Of a stretch of 64,000 bases of DNA, positions 45,901 through 60,900 are shown piece by piece. The notes under the pieces were generated by a model. The model did no database searches. It saw nothing but the letters and a program-made list of their open reading frames with translations, and was not told where the DNA came from. The position numbers were made by a program, and so were the translations under genes. The DNA is from Hydractinia symbiolongicarpus (lineage: Eukaryota > Cnidaria > Hydrozoa > Anthoathecata > Hydractiniidae), in NCBI RefSeq assembly GCF_029227915.1, contig NC_079888.1:9221001-9285000 (forward strand). Direction: 5' to 3'. The stretch's first letter is position 1. Each line of letters begins with the position of its first letter.

Positions 45901-48900
45901 GCAAAAATAGGGAAAATAAAATATATTTCACGTTAATTGTATTTTTTAAACACAAATTTATTGTACTGGCTGGAAAAAAAAACATAGAAGTTATTACAAT
46001 ATCATATCGCATCGAGCCAAGCAATAATTATGATAAAAATTGTGCTGAAGGTCCTTGGGCAGGTTTTATACTGTATCCTTTTATTTTTTACAGATCATTA
46101 GGAAGGGTAAACTTTCAAGTAACATTTGTGTTCACTAACTTTGTGTTATCTGGACAAGTTTCTGCACATGTAGTTGATAAAATGCACACCACCTTAAAGA
46201 CTGGCAATTCATATGCAAAGCCCAAAGCGATGTTTCTTGGACAAAAAATAAACACTCGACTCACTGATGGTTGGGTTGTTCCTGGGCAAAGACCTGTAAG
46301 GTATAACACTTTTCAGAAGAACACCTTTAATTTTTTGGTCATAAAGTCAGCACTGTAGGTTATTAATGATAGTATAACTCCATTGGACACACACTTAGTA
46401 TATCTCTTAAATAATATGATGAGTTTGTCTGTGTGTCTGCTGACATCATCATTTACGTTGGTGACTAGGGAACCATCTGGGATTAAAATGAGACCAATTT
46501 CCTAAAGCTGGATCAACCCACTCCTTTCGAAATATGACATCATTAAAAACCCTCTCAATAGCTCTTTAACAGTTTGTCAAACGCACATGGTCCTATATAA
46601 ATTTTCTTGATCAGTATATTTAAGCTATGTACAATAGGGGAAACAGGTTATATAATTTGTAAAATAAAATTTTTGGTACATTATCATATAGTCGGGACTA
46701 ACTCTTTTCCAGCACCCCACTCTAAAAAATACACCCAATTTTATTTGGAATTGGTAAAAACTGGTTTTCTGTAAGCCCTATATATGACTTATTTCAATTA
46801 TGAGAATGCATTTAATGGTTTGTGCACGTGTATATCTTTCTCAAAATTGATATGTTGTAAAAAATGGCATCCCTGAATTTTTACTAAAGTTATAGGATTG
46901 TTTGAAATAAAAGAATGGCTGCAGGGACTAATCAGTTTGAGATTATTTTGTAAAATTTGTGTACAGATTTGTAATTATATTAAAAAGCAGACATTTAATT
47001 TCACTACGCATTTTAACGTGGTAAGCAGTTATATGCAGTTATATCCACGTTGCACATAAGGAAGAGCGCTATTACCAGTGCTAATACCTTCGAAGTTCCT
47101 TCGCAGAAAAAACTTCCCCGCAACAATAAAAACACAATCAAAGGCCTCTTTTTAACCTATTGATATTTCCTCATAAAGGAGAAAATGATTGTGTCCAGCC
47201 ACCACATTCAAAATTTAGATAGCCAAGCATTAAACACAGGTTATCAGCATGTGCTTTTAGACAAAAACAATCAATTATTTAATGAAAAAGCATTTAAATT
47301 TCTTTTGCAAACTACCTAGCAGAAGATATGTCGATTTTTTGTTTGCTGTAGGAAAAGGAAGACATTTTTGCCAAACAAGTTGGCGCGATATCCAATTCCA
47401 ACATATTTAAAGGACTGTATTATGAATCTGGAGGGAGATGTTGAGTTACTTGTCCCTGAACTTTCTCAGGTAAATGCTTAATTTCTGATTAAATACATTT
47501 AAAGTTCTTTTTTTTTATTTTGGATTTCAAAGCTTGAAACAAGACAGTAAAATTCACTGTGCATCTTTATTGAGGGGCAAAACGTTGTAACAGTGTAGTT
47601 AAGGTTGGAATAAGCATTGGGTTATGACCTATCAAAAAAAATTTAGGCCTTGTATCTGCTACCCTATTCATTGAAAAACCCATGATACATTACGTTATAT
47701 TGATCAGTGTTTCTAGCTCTACACAAATGGATGCCACAGTTTACAGAATTATTAAAAATATATTTGAATTGCATATAAAATGTACGAGTAGGAAAAGTAG
47801 GACAGTTTTTTCTTCTAGGTTGCAATTTGCAAACAATAATTCCATCTTTGCTAATCATTTTACAGGTTGCTGTCTTCTGAATTTAAAATGTCCTCAAAAA
47901 TCCTCAATCCTTCTTCATAATTAGATTTTTTTAGCAACTTTCTCAAATCTCCTCAATTTTAGTTTTAAACCTCTCACATGTTTTTATTTTTAAAATGCAT
48001 AGAAACCTTGCATGGGTATAGCAATAACTTCTCTTCAAATTTTTAGAACTCTACATAATAATTCTTTCGTACATTGTTATTCTGCCTAAGTGCCTGCATA
48101 AATATTTGCAGTGATTTTATGACCGCAAAAGTTTCTATCCACAAAAGTTTCTATCCACAAAGGTTTCCTCCTGTGAAACTTCTTCCCTTGAACCAGGACA
48201 TGGGACATGTTACATGTTCAAAAACCAAATTTAACTTTTTAATCAGATTTTTTCGTAATTAATTTTTACAACTGTGTTCACCAGTGCACTAATTTATTAA
48301 ATTTTAATTTACCAAAAATTAACATGTACTAATTTTATCTTATAGCCTCTTCATATATCTAACTACAAAAAGAAATTATCAACACTGCTATATGCTGAAG
48401 AAATTCAAATGGAATTGGAAATGAGAGAATTTGACTTGCATCAGGTATGAAATGCTTCCTGTGGTCAATGGCTTGGAGCAGAAGGTGAAGGTTTGAGGTC
48501 CACTTGCACCTGCTCACACAAACTATGGAATCTATAAGTCAGTGATAATTAGCCTTTTTAATAAAAACATTTTTTACATTTTTCTTCATGCATAAAAGTA
48601 GGTAAATTAAGCAGACATTTAATTTAGTTCATATATTTTGATATTTTTAAACATTTTTTGCGTTAATCGTTTATTTAAAAGATGATTTATATACGTAAAG
48701 ATAAACTGTGTCTTAAGAAACAAATTACACATGTCTTATTAGAAAATATTAAATTAATTTAAGGGGATATATTTTGTGGGTAATTTTTCAGAGGCAAGCT
48801 TCCAAAGGGCAATTTACTGGGGGTAATTCACTATAGAAGAGCAACACATAAAAAGTAAAGAATTGGTGTACAGAAATGGACAATAATGTTTATTGGTTAC

Positions 48901-51900
48901 ACCAGATTAAAAAATAAAGATTTGTGTGAATGAACTTATTTCAACGTTTCCTGCCTCATTGGCAATCAATGGGTAATTTTTCTTTCATTAGGTATTACTA
49001 CGACCTGTTGGGGAATTTTTTTCACTTGATGTACCTGGTTTAGCAGAAGGCCGACCATCGCTTTTGATTGGTGATAGAGTCATAACCAAATTCTGTGGTA
49101 CGATTTTCTTATTTTTTAATGTTTTTTTTTTAAAAGAAATTAACGATGTACAGAATGGCAGGAAAGATTGGCAGGAAAAACTTTTCAAATATTGTTACAT
49201 TTTATATTTAACCTTCGGATGGTTTACCTACAAGAAATAAAAAACTCAATACTTATTGTGTACTGTTGTTTGTAGTGTTGTCAGTCCAGTGGCAGACCGG
49301 CTTATAAGAGTTCCTATGTGTATTATACAATAGTGCTTATATTAATCAGCAGTAATATTTTATAAAAGTTTTAAGTGGTTAGGCCACCTCCTAAAATCTC
49401 CCCAAACAATATAAAAAATAAATCCTCCTAAAATGTCATAAATAAACTATAACATTTTGACCTTTTACAAATTGTTTATAAATACTGACATGCTTTTTTA
49501 TTTAAAAGTAGTTATTTTTCATTATTCCTCGTAGCATTTTTGAGTGAAAGTAGAAAAACGACTAATCTGGTGTTTGAGAACAAAAGGCCTAATATTTACT
49601 CTGTTATCTTCCAAAATTTTGGCAAAATCTCCTAAAATATGAAATGATTTTTATGCATATTTGGCCCTTCCTTGTATATTTCACCCCTAAACCTCCTAAA
49701 TTCTCGTAATATCTCCTAAAATTCTAAATTTTAAAGTTGTGGTTATCCTAATGATAATCAATGTTAGTTGGTCAGATAAGATTTATTAATAAAACTTAAG
49801 AGCACTTAGCACATAGAAATAACTATTGTTTGTAAAATATTAACCATATAACCTTTATGTGGCGTTGGGAGATCATCTAAACTTGTAGATGTCATCCTTA
49901 AATACAATTCAGCTGAAAGTAGATTATATACTTATTTTCGTATTTGTCTTTGTGTAGAAAAAGGAAGTAAGTCACCATGTTATGAAGGGTTCGTGCATGA
50001 AGTAAGTAAGCCTAATGTGCTGTTTTTTAATCTTGATTACCCAAAGAAATCTTTATGTGTTTTACTCAGGTCTGTGTTTCTTTAGTTTGGCCAAAGGTAG
50101 CCAGGGGACCCAGCATAATTTGTCTTACTATTGGGATTTTAAAGTAGTAAGGTGGAAAAAGTTTATTAGGAATTTACTCAGGGACAGTGTAAAAAGACTC
50201 TTCTTTTTACACTGGTATTTACCCACCAGGCATGTCGGGCACTGTTATTGTTATTGGGTTCCTAATTTGTCTTTATTTTTTAGTAATGCAGAAAATTTGT
50301 CAAATTAAATTTTAAAGTAGTATCATAGAAGCTTGATTTTATTTTAAATAAATTTTAAGTTTTAAAGTTAAATGTAAATGTGTTTATGTTTTAGAATTCG
50401 GGGATAAAGTAAAACCCGAAAAATTTTGATATTGTTGTTTAAACTTTGCCGAATGAATTTTTAGCAATTTTAGAAATTTGCAAACATGTCTCTAGCATCC
50501 AATTATCTTTAAAAAATTGTACAATGGATTTATTTGTTGGTTTAGAGTTTAAATTAAAGGACACTTAAACCACATTAGAAATTCAGATTTTGCTTTTCAA
50601 CTTTCACTTGAATCTTCTGGATATTACAATTAAACTACAGGTAAACCACAAAATTTGGAATAAGGGGAAAGCAAAATGTTTCTTGAGGTGTTCATCCTCT
50701 GTTTTTTCTTGAAATAATTTCAGCTTATTTATAAGAGTAAGTAACTGGCTGCATGTTTCAACCAAGGTTTGGAAGGATAAATAGAGGCCGATGGTTGTTT
50801 TATTTTTTACAATATTGTTTTATTTTCAGGTACATGCAGAAAATGTTTTATTAAAATTTAACGGAGAATTCCACAATTTATATCGTAATGATGATTTGGA
50901 TATTGAGTTTTATTTTAACAGGTAAACAGTTATCTGGTTTATATATCTAAAGGATACTTCCCTTTGCTACAATATATTGCATACAATTGAACGCACACAA
51001 TTGTTAAAAAGTTAACTTATTTAAATCAAATCAGGAACTTGTGGAGGTTTTTTTCTTTTGTACAATTTAAAAAATGCTAACATGCAAGTATGAGTGATGT
51101 AAGGTTTTGTAATAATTATATATGACGGTTACCAGTTAAGCGCATGGGGTTACTAAGTTGTTTCTCAGGAGATGTATAAGGTCCTAAGGATAAAATAAGG
51201 AAAAGATTTTAAGGAGATATAAATCTAGCAAAATGATGTCATTATGATCCCAATGACGTCATTAAAGAATTCAGTTTATAAGTCAAGAAAAAATCAAGGC
51301 CATAATAAGTTATAAAAGTTTTCTTTGCCTTAAGAAGTTCTAGATTTATGCTTACACTACACTAGACCAAAATAGCCTGGTGTTAATGGGATTAAGACTC
51401 ATGTTTATAGTTCTTTGTCTTCACAAAATTGCAAAACATTTTAAATTTTGTGGTATTACTCAGGTATATTTTTTATTGAAAAGAGAGTTGTCAATGATCA
51501 CTGCTTTCTAGTAAAAACATTTCTCTCATTCAAATATAAAAGGAATTCTTCTGTTTTTGCGGAATGACTTCTCATTTCTATTTCATTTGACACATCTGGG
51601 TAAGCACAAGGCTGATGGTTTTTTCTCTTTCTAAAGAAAGTCTACAAATTTGAAGATTTTACCAAAAATTGTGGTGGTCAACGTTTAAAATTTGAAGATT
51701 TTACCAAAAATTGTGGTGGTCAACGTTTAAAATTTGATGTTGTGGATAAACAGAGTGACCATGCCTCTGGATTTAGACGGCTTTGGGATTTTAAGACTGT
51801 GTTGATTGATTTGTATTTTATATGAAAACAGATAAGTAGGTTTTTATTTTTTTATGTAGGACACCAATGAGAAGAGCACACCAGGCAGTCGATCATGCTC

Positions 51901-54900
51901 TAAATATGGGAGAAGAAGGTTGGATTATTTTTATTCTATAGTTTTTTGAGGTGTGGTAGAAATAAGAAAGGTAGAGTATTCATGACAATGAAGTGTTCAT
52001 TTTATATGCTTTTGTAAGACAAAATCTCTATGCCTTTAATATTATTTTTTTAATTTTTTTTATTTTAGTTTTATTTCCATCTTCAGTTATATGCAAAGAT
52101 GCCCTTGTCAATCTACCAACAGGTCAGTGTGCAACCTGCAATATTTTACTTTGCACATACCCAAACTTTTGCTTACGCCCTGTATTGTTGTGTCCTATGT
52201 AAAACTCAAGACAACAAATTATTTGAGAGAATTTTTGACCCAAACACGCAAAAATAAGTCATTCAAAAAATTTTCTTCTGCATAATTTTCCATTTCTTTA
52301 ATCCTCAAAGATTTTTACTCAGATTAGTCTGTGTTTGTAATAAAATTGCTAGTAAATTTATTTTTTACTTGAACAAAGGGATAATCTAATGCACACCCCT
52401 TAAAACCGGCATGATCCAAGATATTGAGTTCTTCATTGTTAATTTCAAAATACCCTTATTTCTGAAAAGTTGTGTTAGGCAAAACAGCTTTGTGAAGCAA
52501 AACACTGCTTTTGCTTTTACTGAAAATCTGCAATAATTTGATTTCTTAAATTTTAAGAAAATGTAATCATCTGCGAAATTATGTTCTGCAAAATGCACCC
52601 TGCAGGAACAAAATAATTTTGCCAAAATATTTTCTGCTAGTAGTATCTTCCCTTATGTTTGAATATTTTTACACTGTTTAAGGGATTGACTCTTTCTTGA
52701 ATAATAATCCTTGCAGTGAAATTATTTTTGTCAGGTTTATAAGTAAAAGCGTGCAGGCATTTTTAACCAGACGCCCAGCATCCAAATTCCTTTCTTTGTT
52801 TTCCTTCTCCTTCTTTCCAACGTTTCTTACTTTCCGGATTCAAAGGGTCGAAAGGTAAGTTTGCATCAAAACAGTAATGTTTCCCAATTTAGTTATCTTC
52901 TTCTCTATAGGCATGATCAAGCCCTTCAATAAATTATTAAATGAACGTCAACTATTAGCTGTGTCACGTATTGTAGCTGGGCGTGGTCGTCCCACCCCTT
53001 ATGTTTTGTTTGGTCCACCTGGAACTGGAAAGTCTGTCACTGTTGTTGAATCTATTCTGCAGATTTTCACAAAGATTAAGCATAGTCGTATACTTGCCTG
53101 TGCACCTTCAAATTCTGCTGCTGATTTAATTGTAAGATTATTTGTACTGTGTGTGTGGATTGAAGTATGGAGAACCTAGATAGAAATACAAGCAATTGCC
53201 TTACATAAGAAAGAGACTCTAAAAATATGTTATCTATTTTTTTTCACTCAGCTGTATACGAGTAGAGCTTTAGAATAGGTAAGTTTTGTTGAAACATAAA
53301 TGAAATAAGTCACAATGAAAAAGATATGTTTTTATTATATTTATCAGTTATTTTTATACTTCTGCTTTTGATTTACACTGGTATAGCCACTTGTACCAAC
53401 AATTTTAGCAAATTCAAAGTTTTAAAATGCTTGCTGGTACTTTCATTAGATTTAATTAGATTTTTTGTTAATTCTACCATAATTTAGACACTGTAGATTT
53501 TTTGTTAGTTCCACCATAATTTAGCCACAGAGATTTTTTGTTAATTCCACCATAATTTAGCCACAGAGATTTTTTGTTAATTTCAACATAATTTAACTAC
53601 AATATATTTTTGTTAATTCCACCATAATTTTAGACACAATATATTTGTTAATTCCACCATAATTTAGCTACAATAGATTTTTTGTTACCTGTTATATATT
53701 CACCTAAATTCTAAAGGCTGGTTCTCGATGTACCTGAGAAATTTGTTTTACCTAAAGTGAAGAACACAAACGTGTATTAGTTGTGACTTTATGAACGTAA
53801 CATTGTCATAGGCAGAGCGTCTACATGAGAGCGGTTTGCTACAACGTTACGACATGGTTCGTCTGAATGCTTTCCAGCGTAAAACCACTACGATATCAGA
53901 ATCTATCGAACAGTACTGTACGAACGATACAGACAACTTAAACATAGCGTGTAGACATCGTATTATAGTTGCGACTTGTAACATGGCAGGGTTTTTGTAC
54001 TCATTCGATTTAAAAGTTGGTCATTTCACACACATCTTCGTGGACGAGGTAGGTGATGTTTTAAATGTTTTGGATTACAAGTCAATCTGGACACCCTTGA
54101 ATTCTAATGTTTTTTATGCATGAACTTTTGTTCACTAAAAGAAACTAATATCTTTGAAAAGATATAGAGCATTCGATCCCAGCTATTTTCAGCAGCATCT
54201 TGATCCACTGGAAAAGCTTTTTTGTTTTCTTTTGCTTTGACTCAACGATAGCAAAATTAAAGCATATACGTACAAAATGTCTCTGTTTCAGTTGGACTTG
54301 CTCTAAAAGCTCAAACAAGCAGGGTTTCTTAAAGTATTCCATGTACTGGAAAACGTTTGGCATTGTTTCGAAATTTTTTGTTGTTTAAAAATTCGAATTC
54401 GTTCATGCTTGATAAAATGTTGGCCGTGTGCATGCTAACGTATTGAATGTAAGAAGGCAAGGGGGAGGAGAAGTCTTTTTCGAAGTTACCCTTAGATATG
54501 AAAAAACTGTTAGACGAAAGGCAGTTTTTTAAGAAAATTTCATTAAGTGAAACAGCCCAGTCAATCTGCACTATCCAATATATCGCAATTTAGTTTTTCC
54601 CTCCTCGTTGTTTCGAGGATTTGATTAACACGTTTTACACTTTTCCTTTTTGTAAGGCTGGACAAGCAACAGAACCTGAGTGTATGATTCCAGTTGGATT
54701 TGCAGCAGGATGCGAAGAAGCTCAGGTGAGTATTCATTTTTGTAAACCGTCTGGATTTTGCAAGCAGGTAATACGTGTTTTTAGGCTTTCTGATTGGCTT
54801 AACCAGACGACGGGCCGATATGAAACGGTATTGCCCGTCGTCAAGAAAAATGGTAGCCTAAAATGTAAACAAGCACGAAAAAATAAATTTCAAGAAGCAT

Positions 54901-57900
54901 TGGAAAGGATTATATATCTACAATACTACTACAATACATTGATAAAAACATGTCAAGTTTAACATTTACAATAATCAGATTCAGCAACATTCTGTCTGAA
55001 TGCTTCTTCAGCATAATTAGTTAAGTAGCTACATTGTCGATAAAAACACGATGGTATGATATTCATTTTTATCGAAAATACTCAACACAGGTCGACGAAT
55101 TTATAAAAAATGCGTCTCCCTCATTTTCAGACTCGTTCCTTCAGCTTTTTGGTTATTCGGGAACACTAAACCGAACTTCATATGTATTTTTTTATTTAAC
55201 TTACACGTTTAACATAACACCGACCTCACAAGCTTGGCCTAATCCTGGTTTGGAAAATTTGGTGAATGGTGCAAAGTAGTGGATGCCAGTACCTCAAAAT
55301 TCTAAAAACTATTTTGACAGAAATTTTTAGAAAGAGTTTTACAGCTTGTTCACCTTTTATAGATCCTATGTTCAAAATAATTTTTATACCTTGTGTATTA
55401 GAAGGTACAGACTTTGCGAATCACTCTTTTTTTTTCTTCCTTTTTTTTACTCAGGTTGTATTGGCTGGCGATCCGTTTCAGCTTGGTCCGGTTTTACGAT
55501 CAGACATTGCTGAGGAATTTGGTTTGCAAACCTCCTTTTTAGAACGATTGACGACTTGCAAACTATACGAAAGAAACGAAGATTTGTTTGAACACTGCTA
55601 TAATCCTCTCGTTGTTACCAAGTTGGTCAATAATTACCGGTAATGTTCTTTCAGTTCAAAGGTCTGTATAGACCTGTCCAAAAGTTCAGTGATATAAAAG
55701 TTTGAATTAAAGAGGCGCCTAATTTCGTACAAATGTTTCTATTTTCGTGCAAATTCCATGTAAACGCGGTAGCACTCGAGCATAAACTGACAATCCCGCA
55801 GAATCCAAAATAGTTGAACCGTCACTTTCTTTAAAATAGAATGATTATATTATTAAATCTGTAATTCGAGTCACAAACGACCTATTGAAGTTTTGTATAA
55901 TTATTTAAGAAATGCACAACTCACGTATACTTTACAATTATTTCATTTTCGCACTTTTTTATTTCCCGAACTTATGCTTCACTGTTTTGATGGGTCACTT
56001 AGGAAGTTTTTGTTTCTTTAAATTCGACTACACAGCCTTGGATATTACTGCTCTGTTTAAACTGTATACTATGTTCAAACGCAACACGTGCTTATTTAGC
56101 TTATTTGGTTATTACTACGTATAATTAGGTTGCTTGTCTGGATATGTTTTTAATGTAATAATAGCCGTATTCTGTCTGTTTAAAATAGTTGCGCCGCAGC
56201 ATTATTTCGACCCCCTTTCCGGAGCAATTTCATTACTTCGTGCAACTAATGAAATAAATGCACGGAATACCGATTCGAGAAATGTGTACGACGGACTAAA
56301 ACCTGCGCCTCCCTGGGCTAACCAGTAAAAATAGATTTCCTTTCTAGTCTCTCTAAGTTTCAATTTTTCAAATGTATCATGGTCACACTTACTTTCCTTT
56401 AGGTCGCACAAAGATTTGTTACACCTGTCATCGTCCATGTTTTACAATGGTGAGCTCATTCCATGTGCTGGGAAAAAAGTTGTGGACACTTTCATTGGTT
56501 CAAGTGTATTAGCCAATCACAATACTCCATTTGTATTTCATGGTTTACGTGTAAGCAACTATTTTTAACAAGGGACGCTGGTTCAGATTTTAAGCAACCT
56601 CGTTCTGGTCTTCGTTTGACTTTTATTCTCTTCTCCTGATAACGGATGTTGAGAGATCTGTAAGAGAAAAGGAAGCCTTGAAAACGAGTAATCATCTTAT
56701 TGTTATATGAACTTCAAGAGCACTTTCCATTCTATAGATTTGAGTTGTTATATTGTGCCCAAAACATTCAGAATTTTGATACTTTAGCATTCCTACACTC
56801 GACAAAATGATCATGAATCTTTTTTGAGGGGGATAAATGATTAAAAATGCGTTTACGCTTCAGAATCTGTATTTCTAAAAATACTCCAGAAATTTTTTTT
56901 AAGAATTTATGGAATGATATTGTACGGATGTAACTTATGCAGGAATATTTTCGTGTTTATGCGTTTTCATTTTATTTCAAGAGTGAAGATTTAAGAGAAG
57001 GGAACAGCCCGTCGTGGTTTAATCCGATGGAAGCTGTACAAGTGTTGAAGTATGTTCAACTGATCACCAAGAAACACCCCAATGTCGAATTAGAAGATAT
57101 TGGAATTATTACACCGTATAGAAAACAGGTATATATTTTATTCCACTAATCACCACCTGTGGAGGAGAGTTGGAATTCGAATGCAGCGTTCAGAGAGCAA
57201 TTTGCACTTTTTGAGTTGCTAACTAGGATGCGCTTAATTCGAATTTTAATCCCAACAGAGAGCGAGGTTTCCTGCAGCAGCGTTCTCTATCGTGCCACCT
57301 GCTGTGAAGTTGCTACCTAATCTCTTAGCTAATACAGATAAGTGTCTACAATATGGCACTCGATTACTATGCTCCCTCTTGCACATTTGTATTACGGCTG
57401 ACCGAAAGTATTGAGTGATCAGATACATTAAGTGAAAAAGAGTCTCTCTGTCTAATGTCTCTAATGTCTGTTCGCGAGTCCAAAGTCGTGTAAAAGGACA
57501 CACGAAATATGCACGAAATAACAATGCCATATTTATTTGCCAGTACCCATGCAGAGATAATTACTACTTGATACCCAAATTCGCCACTTTTATCCCGCCG
57601 CCCCTCCACCCCTTGTAACGTATCATAACAAATCTAATACGACCCACTCACCCACCCACCCCTGTTTTTACGTGATATTCTGAATCTTAAGACCTCATAT
57701 TTTCATTTTTTCCTTAGTACCAAAAACCTTCATGTAACACATAATCAGGCAAAATAGTATATATGAGAAAAAGATATAGCAAGGCAATTTATTCAGCACA
57801 CAAGATGACATTTTTGGAACTTTTGCGTAAGTCCAGAGGCAAGAAACAATTTGAAGTTGTAAGTCATACCGTAAAATAACTGCAAATATTCGTATTACAT

Positions 57901-60900
57901 AAAAATTATCTATTACATAACAAAAATGTTCTTCTCTCCCCATACCAACCCTCCACCCACTCAGCCCTAAAATCTCGATGTGGATATTTACTTTAAAGCT
58001 TATGTGCGTTTACATTTAAACAAATCATTTATTGTTTGAAACAGACGAAACTGCGAGAGGTTTATCAGCTTTAGTTGTTTGATTGTCTCTGATGTTAATC
58101 TCACTTGAAGAAAGTTTTACCTGTTTATATTTTTTAATTTAGAATCGAAGTACGTAAGTGCAAAATAGAAATATTTTGATTAATTTTGTTAACATTGATA
58201 ATCGTGAATAGTCTTCCGCCTATTTTTAGCAGAAGAAGGTTTTTGTGTTAGACCTTCACGTAGTCTGTGTATTGTACGGAATGCAACACCGTTAAAGGAT
58301 TAAGAACATTATTTGACATACGAATGAAGACGTGTACATAACCATCTAGATAAGCTCAAGTTTTTATCTGAAATAAATATCTGACCTTATCGAAACTTCA
58401 TATCGGCAAAATGCTTTGTCAAAATGCTCTCTGCCTTTTAAATCTTTACGCATGAATGCATTTACCCAGGGCTTATTTAAATCCTTTTTTTTTAAATAGG
58501 TGGAGAAGATTCGCGTGTTGCTTGAGAGGTTTCATTTATCAGCTATTAAAGTAGGCTCTGTGGAGGAGTTTCAAGGACAAGAAAGATTATGTATAATCAT
58601 ATCAACTGTAAGTTGTAAAAACGCCTACGACGGAGTTTTAATTAAGTTTGCACCTTAACACCTCAGGTGGAGTTTCATTTTGCTGACGTTTTTAATCTAA
58701 TGGCGGGGAAAAAATTTCCTTCCATCTTGTTTTGCAATTAAAACTCACTGCGACCAATGTCAGTCTGCTTTACTAATAACAGTTTCTAATACTGATGTTA
58801 CCTTAGTTACCAGGCCAGATATTTATATTGCTTGTTAGCAGGCCAAAAAATCTTGATGTCAGATTTAAGCTCTACCCCTACACTCCATCGCATAGTACAT
58901 GTATTAACTCGTATACTAACAGTATTAAGATGGCTTCACTTTAGAAAATTTAAAACGATACGTCCGCCAACATATTGAGGCGCCATTATGAGAAAAAATC
59001 AAAAGTAATTTTGTTAGCAACACTGTTTCTGTCATACAAATGTTCTTTAGAAAATTTTTGCATGGCGCCAAAATTGTAAAAACCTCGAAAGAATATATGA
59101 AAGTTAAAAAACGTCAGGCTTAAAGAATTTGTCGGTTTAGAACAATTAGACGCGTCATGTTTGTAATCAAATAATACATTGAAAGTCAGTTAGTATTTCC
59201 GCTTTTCATTTTTAGGTGCGTTCAAACGAAACGTTGGTTGATTTTGATAGTCACCATAATGTTGGTTTTCTTAGCAATCCTAAAAGATTTAATGTGGCAA
59301 TCACACGAGCCCAAGCGCTATTGGTTATTGTTGGAAACCCTGTGGTTTTGTGTTATGTAAGTGTCTCTCTTAAAAAACTTTTGGCATGAATTTGGCAGAC
59401 ATGTGACCGTTCATTTCAACACGGGGCTTTTATCTTCGATATTTTTTAAACGTCCACTTCGAAGCATGCAATTCCCGCGCTTTTTATAGTGCTTCTCGCA
59501 GTGTTGTAAATATTGTTAAGCTGGGCTTTCCTTTTTTGGGCCTAAATTTTAAACTTAGGAATTTTATAACCAAGACTTGGATGTCAGCCACCACAAAGGA
59601 CACTTATGTTCATCATCCGGTCCCCTTCCACTACTGATAGGGTGACCGCTCTTCCTAAAGATCTTTCAGAGAACTTAAAGTCTTAAAATTGAGCTATTTT
59701 AAATTCTGATTTTTGCTTTTAACTTCATGCGACTTCTCAGGAATAATGCCACCTCGTCCCACGACTTGTTAGCTTTTTATATCGTCCAAATATAAAAAGC
59801 CTAACAAGTCCTGGGGACGAGGTTGGAATGCAGCGTTACCTCCTTTTTAACATTAACATCCTCTACATTTATCTTTTATGACTACTAAAAACCCATTTTG
59901 TTATTAAAAGAAATAAATCTGTAATTATGTTTAACAAATTTCCTACTTTTGTCGTCTATGTTGATAGTCTGGCTTACATTGGAAGCTAATAACTTTCGAT
60001 TGTCGTGTTCTAATAACTCTATCAAGACAACCTAAGCAGAGTTCACTTGGATCAAGACTGGAGGTGTCACTGTCCTTTAGCCTGGTCCTCCTAAATTTAA
60101 CAAAAAAGACTGTGTTCATAGGGTTAATCTGTTATTTTGCATATCATCTGTGAAATAATGTATTTATAAAGGTATCTCAACCTAAATACTACCAAGTTCT
60201 GAAATATGAAAGATCAACTAAGAACGCCGTTTCTATTTAGAGAAACCAATTCCGAATTCCCTAATGCGGACATTATGGAAAATTCATTCGGCGCGTTGTA
60301 AATATTGATTACCCGGCCTACACGCCTCCCAAAGTAAACCTTTTGCAGCTCACCGGGCAGGGCTCTGGCCGGTGATGATGTTTGCCCAAAAAGATTTCCC
60401 AAATATTATGTTCAAGGTTTGATCGTCCTAACTTTTTTTATTTAAGTTTTTGTGGAGCATTCCAAATTGTTTCTATAGGATCCGTTTTGGTGCGCAATGC
60501 TTCAATACGCAGTAGTGACCGGTTCCTACACTGGATGCGACCTGCCAACATTGGATAAAGAAATTATACAAGTACTCTTTTTTTTCTTACTTAATACAAT
60601 TAAGGTTGGGGAATTGGAAATCACAAAATTGTAGGTTTGCGAAGTAGTTTTTTTATCGGAGTTGCAGATATTAACACTGGTTTTTACAGATGGTTAGCTT
60701 TGCGACTTATAGGTAAACCAGAAAAGATAGAACTTGCATAAACTTACGAGGAATAAATTTGGATGTAATGAAAAATTTGTCAAGATATGCCAAATTGAGA
60801 ATAAAATTCATCAATTTTTTCAAAAAAAAAGTCGAAGATGGAGATGGATACTGCAAACAGATCATGCATGATAACAATTTTTTTATTCAGGAAAATTTCC

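Noticed and set aside
53459-53690. CRISPR-like regular repeats
   Set aside because: Units are contiguous without unique spacers and lie in an intron of a eukaryotic gene; an ordinary tandem repeat.
60690-60711. Mini-exon between MOV10L1 exons 20 and 21
   Set aside because: It has splice-like ends, but joining it on would need a 19-base intron or leave the frame; the strong acceptor at 60891 fits directly.
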